The notes: a model not told the origin generated them from the sequence alone. Numbered from the stretch's first letter, positions 17,930-27,157 are shown. The stretch is DNA of 64,000 nt from Oscillospiraceae bacterium (GCA_031254195.1 JAIRUW010000013.1:32210-96209), one strand, 5' to 3'. Made by a program: numbers and translations.

Positions 17930-19765
17930 TTGCATAAAGACTATCTCCGGGTGGCGGCTGTTACGCCTTTCGTTACACCGGCCTTGCCGCAGAAAAACAT
18001 TGACGGCGCTTTGCGCCTTATCCGCAAAGCCGGCGGCGCGGCGCTTGTCGTGTTGCCTGAGCTGTGCGTCACCGGCTGCACCTGCGAAGATTTATTCCTG
18101 CACGCGGCACTGCTGGACAGCGCCGAGGAAGCGCTTGCGCTGCTTATCAGCGAAACCAAAGCCTCCGGCGCTCTGATTGCCGTGGGGATGCCTGTCCGCC
18201 GGGGGCAGGGACTGTATAACTGCGCCGCCGTCTTTCAGGGAGGGCGGCTTCTGGGCGTTGTGCCCAAGAGCCGTATACCGCGCGCTTCGCCGTACGCGGA
18301 AAACCGCTATTTTCTATCCGGCGCGGGCCTTGACGGAACCGTATCCCTTTGCGGGGAGGAAGTCCCGTTTGGGCCGGATCTGCTCTTTGACGGGGGCGGC
18401 GGTTTCCGTGTCGCTTTTGAGATTGGGAATGACATATCGGGGCATACGGACGCCGCGGTCATCGGGAACTTGGCCGCGTGTGAAGAAGGGGCAGGGCGGC
18501 GCGCTTATTGGAATAGTTTACTAAGGGTTCAGTCGGCGCGGCTGGCCGCGGGCATTGTGTCCGCGTCGGCCGGTGACGGTGAGTCTACCGGAAATGCCGT
18601 CTTTTCAGGCAGCCGGGCGATTGCCGAGAACGGAGCGGTTTTGGCCCAAAGCGGCATTGAGGAGTGTATCGGCGTCACGGCGACGGAGATCGACCTCGGC
18701 CTGCTCGCCTATGAACGGCGCAGGGTTACAGGGGACGCCGGGGCGGCGTCGGCTATGCGGGTGATCCCGTTCCGGCGCGGCGGGACGGCTGGTGGCGCCC
18801 TGACGCGCCATTATTCGCCCGAGCCGTTTATCCCTGAGGAAAACGACGCCCTCGCAACGCGCTGCCATGAGGTCATGTCGGCGCAGATACGCGGCCTGCG
18901 GACGCGGCTTGACCGCCTGCCCGGGACCGGCGCGGCTGTGGCGGTCTCCGGCGGCTTGGATTCCACCCTCGCTCTTCTGATTGCGCATCAGGCGGCAAAG
19001 CAGGAGCGGCGGAAGCTGCTGGCCGTGACCATGCCCGGCCCCGGCACGACACAGCGCACCCTCTCCAACGCGGAAGCGCTCTGCAAAGCGCTGGGTGTGA
19101 AGCTCAAGCATGTCCCGATCGGCGGCGCGCTGGAGGGGCATTTGAAGGACATAGAGCATGACGGGCGGCCTGATATAGTGTTTGAAAACGCGCAGGCGCG
19201 GGAGCGCGCCCAGATTATCATGGACATTGCCAACGCCGAGAACAGCATTGTAGTCGGTTCCTCCGACCTCTCGGAAATGGCGCTGGGCTTCTGCACCTAC
19301 GGCGGCGACCACATGAGCATGTACAACGTCAACGCGGGCGTACCCAAAACGCTGATGCGCCGTATCGTCCGTTTTGTCGCGGGGAAATCCGCCAAAGCCT
19401 TGCGGACGGTGCTGTATGACATCGTGGACACCCCTATCAGCCCCGAGCTGCTGCCGGTAGGCCCGGACGGGACGCAAGACCAGCGCAGCGAGGATATTCT
19501 GGGGGATTATCTGGTACACGACTTTTTCCTCTATTGGTTCCTCCGCTATGGTTATACACGGGAAAAGCTGCTGGCGGCGGCCGGCCGCGCCTTTGAGGGG
19601 CGCTACCTGCCCGAGTCGCTGGAAGCGGTGCTGGATGTGTTCATGGCGCGGTTCGCGCACTCGCAATTCAAGCGCAACGCCTCGCCCGACGGCCCGCGCG
19701 TCGGCAGTGTGTCGCTCTCGCGGGAGGACTGGCGTATGCCGGCGGATCTGGCGCGGCTTCCGTGA
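17930..19765 (+). CDS. nadE: NAD(+) synthase with degenerate glutaminase domain
   Basis: Amidates nicotinate adenine dinucleotide to NAD+. The C-terminal synthetase domain (about 290-611) is intact: AVSGGLDSTLALL P-loop, GSSDLSEMALGF and YNVNAGVPKTL. The N-terminal nitrilase-fold domain (about 1-270) normally supplies ammonia from glutamine through a Glu-Lys-Cys triad. Glu44 (VLPEL) and Lys113 (VVPKS) are present, but the cysteine position reads EIGND instead of EICED, so Gly166 replaces Cys, and the loop after it is shortened. The enzyme is therefore probably ammonia-dependent despite its two-domain length. The TTG at 17930 is chosen, with GGGGTGG upstream, 14 bases after the flagellar gene. 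Confidence 0.93.
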   Translation: MHKDYLRVAAVTPFVTPALPQKNIDGALRLIRKAGGAALVVLPELCVTGCTCEDLFLHAALLDSAEEALALLISETKASGALIAVGMPVRRGQGLYNCAAVFQGGRLLGVVPKSRIPRASPYAENRYFLSGAGLDGTVSLCGEEVPFGPDLLFDGGGGFRVAFEIGNDISGHTDAAVIGNLAACEEGAGRRAYWNSLLRVQSARLAAGIVSASAGDGESTGNAVFSGSRAIAENGAVLAQSGIEECIGVTATEIDLGLLAYERRRVTGDAGAASAMRVIPFRRGGTAGGALTRHYSPEPFIPEENDALATRCHEVMSAQIRGLRTRLDRLPGTGAAVAVSGGLDSTLALLIAHQAAKQERRKLLAVTMPGPGTTQRTLSNAEALCKALGVKLKHVPIGGALEGHLKDIEHDGRPDIVFENAQARERAQIIMDIANAENSIVVGSSDLSEMALGFCTYGGDHMSMYNVNAGVPKTLMRRIVRFVAGKSAKALRTVLYDIVDTPISPELLPVGPDGTQDQRSEDILGDYLVHDFFLYWFLRYGYTREKLLAAAGRAFEGRYLPESLEAVLDVFMARFAHSQFKRNASPDGPRVGSVSLSREDWRMPADLARLP

Positions 19766-19794
19766 GGAGGCAGATGAGGACTAATATGCAGATA

Positions 19795-19823
19795 TTGAAA
19801 CTGACGGCAGAAACCCTTATATC
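19795..19823 (+). promoter_or_regulatory. Candidate promoter of the small membrane cytochrome gene
   Basis: TTGAAA (19795-19800), 17 bases, TATATC (19818-19823), 25 bases upstream of the ATG at 19849. The composition drops from GC-rich to AT-rich here, which supports a new transcription unit. Confidence 0.5.
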
Positions 19824-19848
19824 GTAGTACCTTTTGCAGGAGGCTTTC

Positions 19849-20286
19849 ATGTCTACAAGACATACCAAAATAACAATCGATTTGTTTATGGTATTTGCTG
19901 TAACATGCTCGTACATCAGATGGGATGGCGAACCAACTTTACATATCGTCGCGGGATTTATTTGTGCCATACTTTTTACTGTTCATTTTTACATGAATAG
20001 AAAAGTATTCGCGGCTTTCAGCAAAGGAGTTAAAAGGTTAAGTACCCCGGCAAGGATAAAGTATTTTACAGATTGCTTATTATTGGCAACTTGGAGTATC
20101 GCCGTTATCTCAGGCTTGCTTGCATTATTATCATACTCAGGAGTAACGGAAATTTCGTTTGACATTAGAAGATTTCACGGTCTTTTTTGCAGAATAGGCG
20201 GCGTTTTAATTGTTATTCATATGATACAGCACGGCAGACAAATCATTTCATATCTTAAAGCTCGCGACAACAGCGCTATGCAATAA
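19849..20286 (+). CDS. DUF4405-like membrane protein, putative b-type haem binder
   Basis: A 145-residue integral membrane protein with about four helices. Pairs of histidines lie in membrane segments (LHIVAGFICAILFTVHFYMN, and RRFHGLFCR with VIHMIQHGRQI), the pattern expected for bis-histidine b-haem ligation in DUF4405/cytochrome b561-like proteins. The start is the ATG at 19849, with GGAGG five bases upstream. It has its own promoter and terminator, so it is probably monocistronic. The substrate or electron partner is not visible; the convergent FAD/Rieske gene next door is a possible but unproven redox neighbour. It is AT-richer than nadE. Confidence 0.65.
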   Translation: MSTRHTKITIDLFMVFAVTCSYIRWDGEPTLHIVAGFICAILFTVHFYMNRKVFAAFSKGVKRLSTPARIKYFTDCLLLATWSIAVISGLLALLSYSGVTEISFDIRRFHGLFCRIGGVLIVIHMIQHGRQIISYLKARDNSAMQ

Positions 20287-20318
20287 ACGAGAGCGTCAAG
20301 CCAGACGCTCTCGTTTTC
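20287..20318 (+). terminator. Intrinsic terminator, probably bidirectional
   Basis: ACGAGAGCGTC (20287-20297) and its exact complement (20304-20314) form an 11-bp stem with a six-base loop, followed by TTT. It lies between convergent genes and could serve both. Confidence 0.85.
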
Positions 20319-20336
20319 CTGTCACCAAACAATCGC

Positions 20337-21743
20337 TTACAACGGCTCTATGCCGTCTATCCGTTCCAGCGGCTTCAGCGCGGGGCCGCTGATTACTTTG
20401 CCCTCGCGATCAAAGCGGGAGCCGTGGCAGGTGCAGTCCCATGTGTTTTCGTCCTCGTTCCATTTGACCGGGCAGCCCATATGGGTGCAAACCGGTTTGA
20501 AGGGCGGAATGATATGGCTTGCGAAGTTCCCGGCGATGTCGGCCGCTGTTTTCACAAAGCTCTTAGCTTGCAGCCCAACGTCGCCCCGGTCAAGGCGGAA
20601 GGCGTCCTCGAAATCGCTGCGCCCCCTCGTAATCATGTCGCTGATGATCTCCGCCGCCGCCATGCCGGAGGTCATGCCCCACTTGTTGAAGCCCGTGGCG
20701 AGGTAAATGTTTTCTCCCGCGCTGTCGTAACGCCCGATATACGGCACCCCGTCGTGGGTCATGCAGTCCTGCGCCGACCATAGATACGCCGCCCGGCTTT
20801 CCGGGTAAAGGCGCCGCGCGTCTTTCAGCAGGCCGTCATAGTGTAGCTCTTTGCTGTCGTGGCCTGTTTTATGGTCATACGCGCCGAACAGGACCATGTC
20901 CCGTCCGTCCGTGTCCTTCTGCGGTCGGAACGAAAACCCGCCGTCGGCACAGTCAAGGTACATATCCCGCATCACCCCGGCGTCTTTCAGCGCCGCCACA
21001 TAGGAACGGTCTTGATAGATTCTGGCGAAGAGCAGGGAGTGTTTGTCAATAAAGGGGTAATGGGTGCAGGAGATAATATGCTTCGCGCGGATGTTCCCTT
21101 TGTCGGTGTAGACAATCCCCGCCTCTGCCGCCGTGGCTTTTGTGTGCGTATAGATTTTGCACCCCGCCCTGGTCAGGACGCCGCAGATATGGCTGGCGAA
21201 TCTCAAAGGGTGGAAATAGGCTTGGTTGGGGAAACGGACAGCTCCCCTGACAGCGAACGGCAACTCGGTGACGGGTTCTAGCTCCGCGTCGATTCCGAGC
21301 TGTTGCGCCGCGCGCGCTTCGTCTTCGATGGCTTCAACCTGCCTGTCATTGGTCGTATAAATCCACGCGTTACAAGGCGTGAACCCGCAGTCGATCATCT
21401 CCCGCCTGATGATCTCGCCATAATGCTGGATAGCGCTTTCGTTGGCGGCAAGGTATTGCAGGGCGCGTTCCTTGCCCAGTCCCTTGATGAGCTTCGCGTA
21501 GATCAGGCCGTGCTGCGAGGTGATCTTGGCGGTGGTACTGGCGGTGACGCCGGAACACGGCCCGTCCGCGTCGATAAGGACGATGTTCTCAACGCCTTTG
21601 CGGTATAGAAAATACGCGCATAGCAGCCCGCTCAGCCCCGCGCCGACAATAACGGCGTTTGCCTGTATATCTCCCGGCAGCGGATGGAACCCGTGCATTT
21701 TTTCAAGTTGCCAAAAGGACTGCCTTTTTACCTCTACAGTCAT
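20337..21743 (-). CDS. FAD-dependent oxidoreductase with C-terminal Rieske [2Fe-2S] domain
   Basis: A 468-residue protein of the DAO (glycine oxidase-like) family. The FAD-binding Rossmann motif [16 protein letters not shown] lies near residue 33. The [21 protein letters not shown] block near 340 closes the FAD fold. The last ~70 residues form a Rieske domain with CxH (Cys419, His421) and CxxH (Cys437, His440) ligands. Such fusions are widespread in Firmicutes, but the substrate is unknown. GGGAGG precedes the chosen ATG at 21743; the longer frame to 21806 lacks a site. No signal peptide is seen, so it is probably cytoplasmic. Divergent from ytaF. Confidence 0.85.
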   Translation of the reverse strand: MTVEVKRQSFWQLEKMHGFHPLPGDIQANAVIVGAGLSGLLCAYFLYRKGVENIVLIDADGPCSGVTASTTAKITSQHGLIYAKLIKGLGKERALQYLAANESAIQHYGEIIRREMIDCGFTPCNAWIYTTNDRQVEAIEDEARAAQQLGIDAELEPVTELPFAVRGAVRFPNQAYFHPLRFASHICGVLTRAGCKIYTHTKATAAEAGIVYTDKGNIRAKHIISCTHYPFIDKHSLLFARIYQDRSYVAALKDAGVMRDMYLDCADGGFSFRPQKDTDGRDMVLFGAYDHKTGHDSKELHYDGLLKDARRLYPESRAAYLWSAQDCMTHDGVPYIGRYDSAGENIYLATGFNKWGMTSGMAAAEIISDMITRGRSDFEDAFRLDRGDVGLQAKSFVKTAADIAGNFASHIIPPFKPVCTHMGCPVKWNEDENTWDCTCHGSRFDREGKVISGPALKPLERIDGIEPL

Positions 21744-21831
21744 TTTGCATCCCTCCCGGCGATAGCATTTGCCAAAACCTGATACCCTATCCCCGGCCCG
21801 CCGCATATACTGCCAGGGGGGGGATGCGGTG

Positions 21832-22389
21832 ATGTCCGGGATATGGGAAGGCGCGGTGTTGGCGTTAGCCTGCTCGATTGACGCGTTCGCGGTCAGCTTT
21901 GCTTACGGCGGCAAACGGATACATATACCCTTGCCGTCAGCGCTGGTGGTCGCGTTGACCTGCACCGCGTTCCTGAGCGTATCGCTCTGGCTGGGCGCTG
22001 GAATACGGCAGTTTCTGCCCCCGTGGCTGACCTCCGGCGTCAGCTTCGGCGTCCTGTTTCTGTTGGGTGTGGTCAAGCTGTGGGAAAGCATGAAAAACAG
22101 GCCGCCAGATCATAAAAAGGCGGACAAAAACGGGGATATGGTCATATCCCCGTTTGAAGCGGCATTATTGGCCGTTGGCCTTTCGATGGACGGCCTTGCG
22201 GCTGGGTTTGGCGCGGGCGTCGGAAACGTGAATGCCGTGGTCATGGCCGTTGCGTCAGCCGCCTTGGGCACGGCCGCCGTCACAGGCGGCTGCCGCTTAG
22301 GCGCGAAACTGTCACGGGCGCTGGCATGGAACCTTTCGTGGGTCAGCGGCGCAATATTGATTGCTTTGGCGGTTTGGAAGCTGCTTTGA
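21832..22389 (+). CDS. ytaF: Sporulation membrane protein YtaF (MntP/LysE-like fold)
   Basis: A 185-residue polytopic membrane protein with six predicted helices in two halves. Each half opens with an Asp-containing motif: [16 protein letters not shown] in the first and [16 protein letters not shown] in the second, as in YtaF and the MntP manganese exporters. The acidic linker [15 protein letters not shown] between the halves is typical of YtaF. The start is the ATG at 21832 behind a run of G; GTG immediately upstream is possible. The gene implies an endospore former. The transported ion is uncertain. Confidence 0.8.
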   Translation: MSGIWEGAVLALACSIDAFAVSFAYGGKRIHIPLPSALVVALTCTAFLSVSLWLGAGIRQFLPPWLTSGVSFGVLFLLGVVKLWESMKNRPPDHKKADKNGDMVISPFEAALLAVGLSMDGLAAGFGAGVGNVNAVVMAVASAALGTAAVTGGCRLGAKLSRALAWNLSWVSGAILIALAVWKLL

Positions 22390-24285
22390 TTACCTTTTCC
22401 GCTTCATCAAAACGATGACCAGTGCTACAATCGCGGCCAAAACGGCCACGGAGCCTACAATGATGAGGATGAGAACGCCGTCAACGGCGAATATAGCGCC
22501 GCTCTCTTCCTCTCCGCCATTCTGCGAAGGAGAAGGCGTTGCTTCACTGCTGGGAGATGGCTCAACTCCCTTATCCGGCGGTGAGGCAGGGACGCCGGTA
22601 CTCTCGCCGCCCGTTTGGTTTTTGATGTCGTTATAGTCGCCCGCGAGGAAACCTTCGGGATCCATCACGGCGTAGAAAGCGAGCTTAGGGCCTCCGGTTT
22701 CATTGAAGAGGAGGGGGCTTCCGGCGCTGCGCCAGCTTGTGGGGTCGTCGATGCCCCATATGCTGACGCGGGCGATATGGTCTGAATAGTCTTTATAGAT
22801 TTTGAAGAGCTGCGCGTAAAGTGTAGCCTGCTTCATCTCCTCCGCCTCGTCCAGCTCCTTATACCGTGACCAGCTCCCCGCCGGGATGTCCAGCTCGCTG
22901 ACGGAAATCTCCGCGCCGGTCCTGATCCAGCGGCGGATGGTGTCCTCCACATCCTGCGGGTTTAGGGCGTCTGTCCAATAGTGCGCCTGCATTCCAAGCC
23001 CCTCGACCAGCAATCTGTCCGGTTCTGTGTTGCGGGGGTCGGCCTTCCATTTTTCGTTGAGGTCTTCGGCCATCAGGGCGATGGCTTCCCGCTTGCCCAT
23101 GTATTCCTCGTTATAATCGTTGAAGTAGAGGATGGCGTTGGGGTCGGCAAGGCGGGTGAAAACGAAGGCGTCATAGATATAATCCGCGCCGCTTTCCCCG
23201 GCGGCCATGTCTGCGCCATTGGCATAGGCGCCGTACCAAGCCGCACTCTCGGCGCTGCTGCCGCCTTTGCGCAGCGCGTCACGCCAGTCGGACGGTACAG
23301 AGCCGGTGCTGGCGGTAAACGCCTCGTTGACGACGTCCCAAGAGATGACCCGCCCGGCGTAATGCCCGGCCACCGTGTTGATGAACTCCTCCAGATTGGC
23401 CCGGGCCTCGTCACGGGTCAATACCGTCCCGTCAGGGTTTTTGTTCAGCCACGGCGCCGACTGGGCGTGCCAGACAAGCGTGTGCCCATGTACAGGGATA
23501 CCGGCCCCGGCGAGGGTTTCGATAAAGCTATCGGCGCTGGAGAACTGGTAATCCCCTTTACTTTTGCCGCCGAGCGCGTCGGGCTTCATGGCATTGCCCG
23601 CCGTCATGGCGTTGAAGTGCCGCTGTACCAGCTCAAAGCGCTGACCGGTGAGGTCCTGGCGGCTGAAAGCGGAGCCGATGAGGAAATGGTCCTTATAGAT
23701 TTCATGCAGAGAGGGGAGTTGAATGCTGGCAAGCATCCCGCCGCCCGAAGGCGCAAAGAAGGAAATATCATCGATGTAAAATTCCGCGTCGGGCGTGTCG
23801 TTTTCGATATAGATCGTGATATACTCCGCGTTGGGGTAAATGAACCGCCCCTGCAACTCCGTCCACCCGTCGGATGTAGAGACCGTCTTCACATCCAGAT
23901 TGTAATATTCCGCCCCGTCGCCCTCCCCGATTTGCGTGGACAGGCGGAAATCTGAGCTGCCCGACAGGGGCAGCACCCAGGCCGTCACGGTATACAGCAC
24001 ATCCGGCTCGGCATAGAATGTCACGTTGAGCGATGGGCCGTGCCACGATTGCGAACGGTCGGTGACAAAGAGCGACCTCGTGCCGCTATACGCCTCGTCG
24101 CTGGTCACGGTGAGCGTCTCTACCCCGCCGTGGCCCTCAAAGCCCTGCCGTGTGCCATTTTCAAAGTCGATGACCCGCATTTCGGGAGCCGCCTCCACGA
24201 TAAACACGGGCTGAGCGGACAAAAGCACAACCAAAATCGCCAGGATAAAGGACAAACGCCTCCTCGCGCGAGCGGATCGAGCCAT
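22390..24285 (-). CDS. GH10 endo-1,4-beta-xylanase, secreted and membrane-anchored
   Basis: Hydrolyses internal beta-1,4 bonds of xylan. The order is: signal peptide (about 1-32), an N-terminal carbohydrate-binding-module-like beta-sandwich (about 37-175, with DFENGTRQGFEG and the FYIDDISF ending), and a GH10 TIM barrel (about 190-540). The barrel carries the acid/base Glu in WDVVNEAF and the nucleophile Glu in VSELDIPAG. A Pro/Ser/Glu-rich linker follows, then a C-terminal membrane helix with KRKR tail. There is no LPXTG motif, so anchoring is by the helix rather than by sortase. GGGG lies ten bases before the ATG at 24285. The stop codon abuts that of ytaF with no spacer. Confidence 0.93.
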   Translation of the reverse strand: MARSARARRRLSFILAILVVLLSAQPVFIVEAAPEMRVIDFENGTRQGFEGHGGVETLTVTSDEAYSGTRSLFVTDRSQSWHGPSLNVTFYAEPDVLYTVTAWVLPLSGSSDFRLSTQIGEGDGAEYYNLDVKTVSTSDGWTELQGRFIYPNAEYITIYIENDTPDAEFYIDDISFFAPSGGGMLASIQLPSLHEIYKDHFLIGSAFSRQDLTGQRFELVQRHFNAMTAGNAMKPDALGGKSKGDYQFSSADSFIETLAGAGIPVHGHTLVWHAQSAPWLNKNPDGTVLTRDEARANLEEFINTVAGHYAGRVISWDVVNEAFTASTGSVPSDWRDALRKGGSSAESAAWYGAYANGADMAAGESGADYIYDAFVFTRLADPNAILYFNDYNEEYMGKREAIALMAEDLNEKWKADPRNTEPDRLLVEGLGMQAHYWTDALNPQDVEDTIRRWIRTGAEISVSELDIPAGSWSRYKELDEAEEMKQATLYAQLFKIYKDYSDHIARVSIWGIDDPTSWRSAGSPLLFNETGGPKLAFYAVMDPEGFLAGDYNDIKNQTGGESTGVPASPPDKGVEPSPSSEATPSPSQNGGEEESGAIFAVDGVLILIIVGSVAVLAAIVALVIVLMKRKR

Positions 24286-24322
24286 ATGTGGTGTTCCCCT
24301 TTCTATGATAGCCGTCCCCACT

Positions 24323-24352
24323 AAAATACCATAACGCAAGGGGTCCTGTCAA
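24323..24352 (-). promoter_or_regulatory. Candidate promoter of the xylanase gene
   Basis: On the minus strand, TTGACA (24352-24347), 18 bases, TATTTT (24328-24323), about 38 bases upstream of the xylanase start. It diverges from the SLH gene promoter at 24420. Confidence 0.55.
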
Positions 24353-24419
24353 CAGCAGAAGCCACACGAAATCATAACTAATCGAAGCCTGTCGGCATAT
24401 ACCGGCGTGTTTTCCGTAC

Positions 24420-24449
24420 TTGACAAACCCATATCATAAGGTATATGAT
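24420..24449 (+). promoter_or_regulatory. Promoter of the first SLH protein gene
   Basis: TTGACA (24420-24425), 18 bases, TATGAT (24444-24449), 31 bases upstream of the ATG. A strong sigma-A type match, as expected for a surface protein gene. Confidence 0.7.
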
Positions 24450-24480
24450 TATGTAAAATAACAAGAAATGGGGAATAAAA

Positions 24481-25779
24481 ATGAAAAAAAGATTAGCCTC
24501 TTTCACGCTTATCTTCGCCATGCTGGTAATTTTTGCCTCCCCCGCAGCGCTTGCCGCGTCCTCTCTCAGCTTTGACGGTAATAAAAGCGGTGGTGAATTT
24601 ACTTCGATCACGACTCTGATTCTAAACATCAACCAGCGGTACACCACCGTGTACGACGCCGATTTTACAGGATTTTCAGTCACGCTGGGCGGCAAGAGCG
24701 TTAGCACAAGACCAATATATTTGAGCGGCACCTTTGATACATATACCAACAGCACTACCATTTATCTCCCGTTAAACAACACCCTGACGGAAAAGGGGAT
24801 TTATACATTCAACATCACTTTTAAGGGAATAAAGCTGACCACAACCGTAGCTATCGGGCCTGACAAGGTTCCCACCGGCAGCGATTTCAGCCAGCTGAGA
24901 TGCAGTACAGACGACCTTGAAACCAACATAGCCGGATTGGTCGCCCATTTCAACGGCAGGTGCGCCCGTCCGAGCATCCCCCTGTTTACGGACTTTAAGG
25001 CCGAAAAGGACGGCTCGCCAATCCAAGTCAGCTATTATGTCAGCACCATGGATCCTGTCCTCACAAGCAACAGCACCCTGGTCAGCATCATCTTCACTAC
25101 ACCCATAACGGATCGCGGAACCTATAAATTCTCCATAAAGTTCGATGGCGTCGAGCGGTCTGTGTCGATGCGGCTGGGAGGGGAAGACCCTATAGATGAA
25201 GTGGAAGAGGTAGCGGTTTTGCCCCCGCTCCTGCCACTCGACCTCTCCACCGCCGACGGCTGGGCGCATGACCACATCGAAAGCGCCCATAGCAAACGCT
25301 TCCTCCCGCCCGAGATACAGGGCGCTTACACTGCCAATGTCACCCGTAAGGAGTTCGTCTACCTCGCCATGAGCTGGCTCAATTACGTAACAGAAATGAG
25401 CAACGAACAACTGGTGGCACAATACGCCACATTCCCCAACAGGACATTCAATGACACGTCAGACCCCATCATCCTCGCGGCGGGCAAACTGGACATCACC
25501 GCCGGCAACCCTGACGGCAGCTTCGGCGCTAACACCACGTTCAACCGCCAGCAGGCGGCGATGATGCTGACAAAGGTGCTGATCATACTGGGCGATAACA
25601 CCGACAACGCCCCGAATTTTGGGTTCGCGGACATTGACACCGCCGACAGCTGGGCGCGGAACGCCATCAATTATGTAGGCAGTTACGACATCATGACCGG
25701 CAAGACCGGCGGGCGCTTTGCCCCGCACGATACCTTCACGCGGCAGGAGAGCATCATCGTCTTCAATAAAATGGGATAA
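24481..25779 (+). CDS. SLH-domain cell-surface protein (first copy)
   Basis: A secreted 432-residue protein. A signal peptide (MKKRLASFTLIFAMLVIF, cleavage near AALAA at 25) is followed by two beta-rich repeats (about 28-125 and 130-232), each ending in a KGIYTFNITFKG/RGTYKFSIKFDG strand, so they are related modules. Three SLH repeats (about 250-432) follow, with KEFVYLAMSWL, NRQQAAMMLTKVL and TRQESIIVFNKMG, which bind pyruvylated secondary wall polymer. There is no catalytic domain, so the role is structural or adhesive. It diverges from the xylanase and has its own promoter and terminator. The SLH part resembles that of the protein at 27638-29038. Confidence 0.85.
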   Translation: MKKRLASFTLIFAMLVIFASPAALAASSLSFDGNKSGGEFTSITTLILNINQRYTTVYDADFTGFSVTLGGKSVSTRPIYLSGTFDTYTNSTTIYLPLNNTLTEKGIYTFNITFKGIKLTTTVAIGPDKVPTGSDFSQLRCSTDDLETNIAGLVAHFNGRCARPSIPLFTDFKAEKDGSPIQVSYYVSTMDPVLTSNSTLVSIIFTTPITDRGTYKFSIKFDGVERSVSMRLGGEDPIDEVEEVAVLPPLLPLDLSTADGWAHDHIESAHSKRFLPPEIQGAYTANVTRKEFVYLAMSWLNYVTEMSNEQLVAQYATFPNRTFNDTSDPIILAAGKLDITAGNPDGSFGANTTFNRQQAAMMLTKVLIILGDNTDNAPNFGFADIDTADSWARNAINYVGSYDIMTGKTGGRFAPHDTFTRQESIIVFNKMG

Positions 25780-25793
25780 TAAATATAGAATAC

Positions 25794-25826
25794 GCCCCGC
25801 CGCGCCAAGCATAGGCGCGGCGGGGC
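25794..25826. terminator. Terminator hairpin between convergent genes
   Basis: A perfect 13-bp GC-rich stem (25794-25806 with 25814-25826) and a seven-base loop. The plus-strand tail is only weakly T-rich; the minus-strand tail is not, so efficiency is uncertain. Confidence 0.65.
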
Positions 25827-25833
25827 TGCTTAT

Positions 25834-26577
25834 CTACACATACCGGATTTCGATGCCGCCGAAGGAGACGTTTCCGGTGACCGTCAGCTGGGGAGCGTCC
25901 TCCGCTGGGGAGGCGCGGCCGTTATGATTTACCCCGCCCAACGCGCAGCTTATGTCGTCTATGACGCGCCAATGCCTAGGGACGGTAATCTCAATTGACC
26001 CGAATTGGCAGTCGCAGACGACCGTCGCGCCGTCCGGGCTGAGCTGCGCCTGGTCAAAGAAGGCCTCCAATGAGCCAAACTTGCAGATAAGCCGCGCGGT
26101 TTCCAAGCTGTCGGCGTGGATATAACGGCTGGCGGCCCCAAAAGTTACATCAATAACTGGGTTGTTGTCGCCGCCGCTGTCTTCGACCTGTGCGCCGGAC
26201 TGCGTGAAAGAGCGGCTGTGCCGTCCGCCTCCCGAGACCTTCACGCGCTTCCATTTTCGCGGGAACAGGACGGCTAGGCCGCACGACGCCAGCACCGCCG
26301 CGATAATCAGCATCCAAGGGGATATATAGGGCCAGTCAAGCGTGCCCCGGAAGGTGATGTACAATACGGCAAGGGGGATGGGAAGCGGCGCGAAAGACAA
26401 ATGCGCGAGGCACTGTACGAAGAATGTCACCGCCAGCGCCGCCACAATGAGGCTGCCAAGCCCGAGGTCCACGAACTCGTTGAACTGGTTGGCGATGATA
26501 AACGCCGCGGCGAGCAGCAGTAAAGTGCCCCATATCCATTTGGAAAGTTTGAACTGAAAGTTCCCAGCGATCTTCAT
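25834..26577 (-). CDS. LiaF-like membrane protein
   Basis: A 247-residue protein with four membrane helices in the first ~105 residues (WIWGTLLLLAAAFIIANQF; LGSLIVAALAVTFFVQCLAHL; PLAVLYITF; PWMLIIAAVLASCGLAVLF). They are followed by a cytoplasmic or surface beta-solenoid domain (about 135-247) with VIDVTFGAASRYI, FGSLEAFFDQ and FGSIEITVPRHW, the repeats seen in LiaF and cell-wall-antibiotic-response proteins. LiaF-type proteins restrain envelope-stress regulators. It starts two bases after the LytTR regulator gene, with AGGAG upstream, so the pair is one operon and probably one signalling unit. The signal is unknown. Confidence 0.75.
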   Translation of the reverse strand: MKIAGNFQFKLSKWIWGTLLLLAAAFIIANQFNEFVDLGLGSLIVAALAVTFFVQCLAHLSFAPLPIPLAVLYITFRGTLDWPYISPWMLIIAAVLASCGLAVLFPRKWKRVKVSGGGRHSRSFTQSGAQVEDSGGDNNPVIDVTFGAASRYIHADSLETARLICKFGSLEAFFDQAQLSPDGATVVCDCQFGSIEITVPRHWRVIDDISCALGGVNHNGRASPAEDAPQLTVTGNVSFGGIEIRYV

Positions 26578-26579
26578 AG

Positions 26580-27029
26580 CTATACACTCCTGTCATTCAT
26601 TTTATCTTTGAGGGCTTTGTAATAGTGCCGTGATATATAGATATGCTTGTGGGTGCCCGAGAACCTGACCTTGCTGGACGACGCTAGGTTGCGGTCGATG
26701 GCGTAAATGCGCGATGTGTTGATAATGGCGCCCTTGGCCGCCCGGATGAAAGCGCGGGGCAGAATGTCTGCCAGCTCATACAGCCTGCGCTTGACCCGAA
26801 AGGCGTCGTTTGCCGTATGCGCGTACACCTGCTCGCCGTCCGTCTCAAAAAACAGAATCTCCTCGAAGGGGAGGTAAAACTCCTGCGACCCTTTATAGAA
26901 AATGAGCTTCGGCGCGGACAGGCCGAGGATATATGCCTGGAGCTTCTGCACGGTGTCATCCACGCGGCCGCAGCGGATGACCACCTCGTCCTCCGGCAGC
27001 CCGTCGGACACCTCGATTCGCAGCTTCAC
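26580..27029 (-). CDS. LytTR-family DNA-binding regulator
   Basis: A 149-residue protein with a C-terminal LytTR domain (about 45-147): FYLPFEEILFFETDGEQVYAH, the RLYELADILP helix, FIRAAKGAIINTSRIYAID and the closing SRHYYKALK. It has no receiver domain, which matches the small stand-alone LytTR regulators that are usually paired with a membrane protein; here the LiaF-like gene follows directly. GTG at 27029 is chosen with GGAGG ten bases upstream; the open frame extends to 27113 across the promoter. The target promoters are unknown, and autoregulation is likely for the family. Confidence 0.85.
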   Translation of the reverse strand: MKLRIEVSDGLPEDEVVIRCGRVDDTVQKLQAYILGLSAPKLIFYKGSQEFYLPFEEILFFETDGEQVYAHTANDAFRVKRRLYELADILPRAFIRAAKGAIINTSRIYAIDRNLASSSKVRFSGTHKHIYISRHYYKALKDKMNDRSV

Positions 27030-27057
27030 ACAAACATCACCTCCATCACCCGTCCGC

Positions 27058-27086
27058 ATTATATCAGCCGGAGCGGGCGGATACAA
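27058..27086 (-). promoter_or_regulatory. Promoter of the LytTR-LiaF-like operon
   Basis: On the minus strand, TTGTAT (27086-27081), 17 bases, perfect TATAAT (27063-27058), about 29 bases upstream of the GTG start. Confidence 0.7.
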
Positions 27087-27157
27087 GGGGGAAACGGCAA
27101 CAGGTGCGCACAAGCCGGTAAGCGGTCATAAAACGGGGGTATTGTGACGTTTCATGC

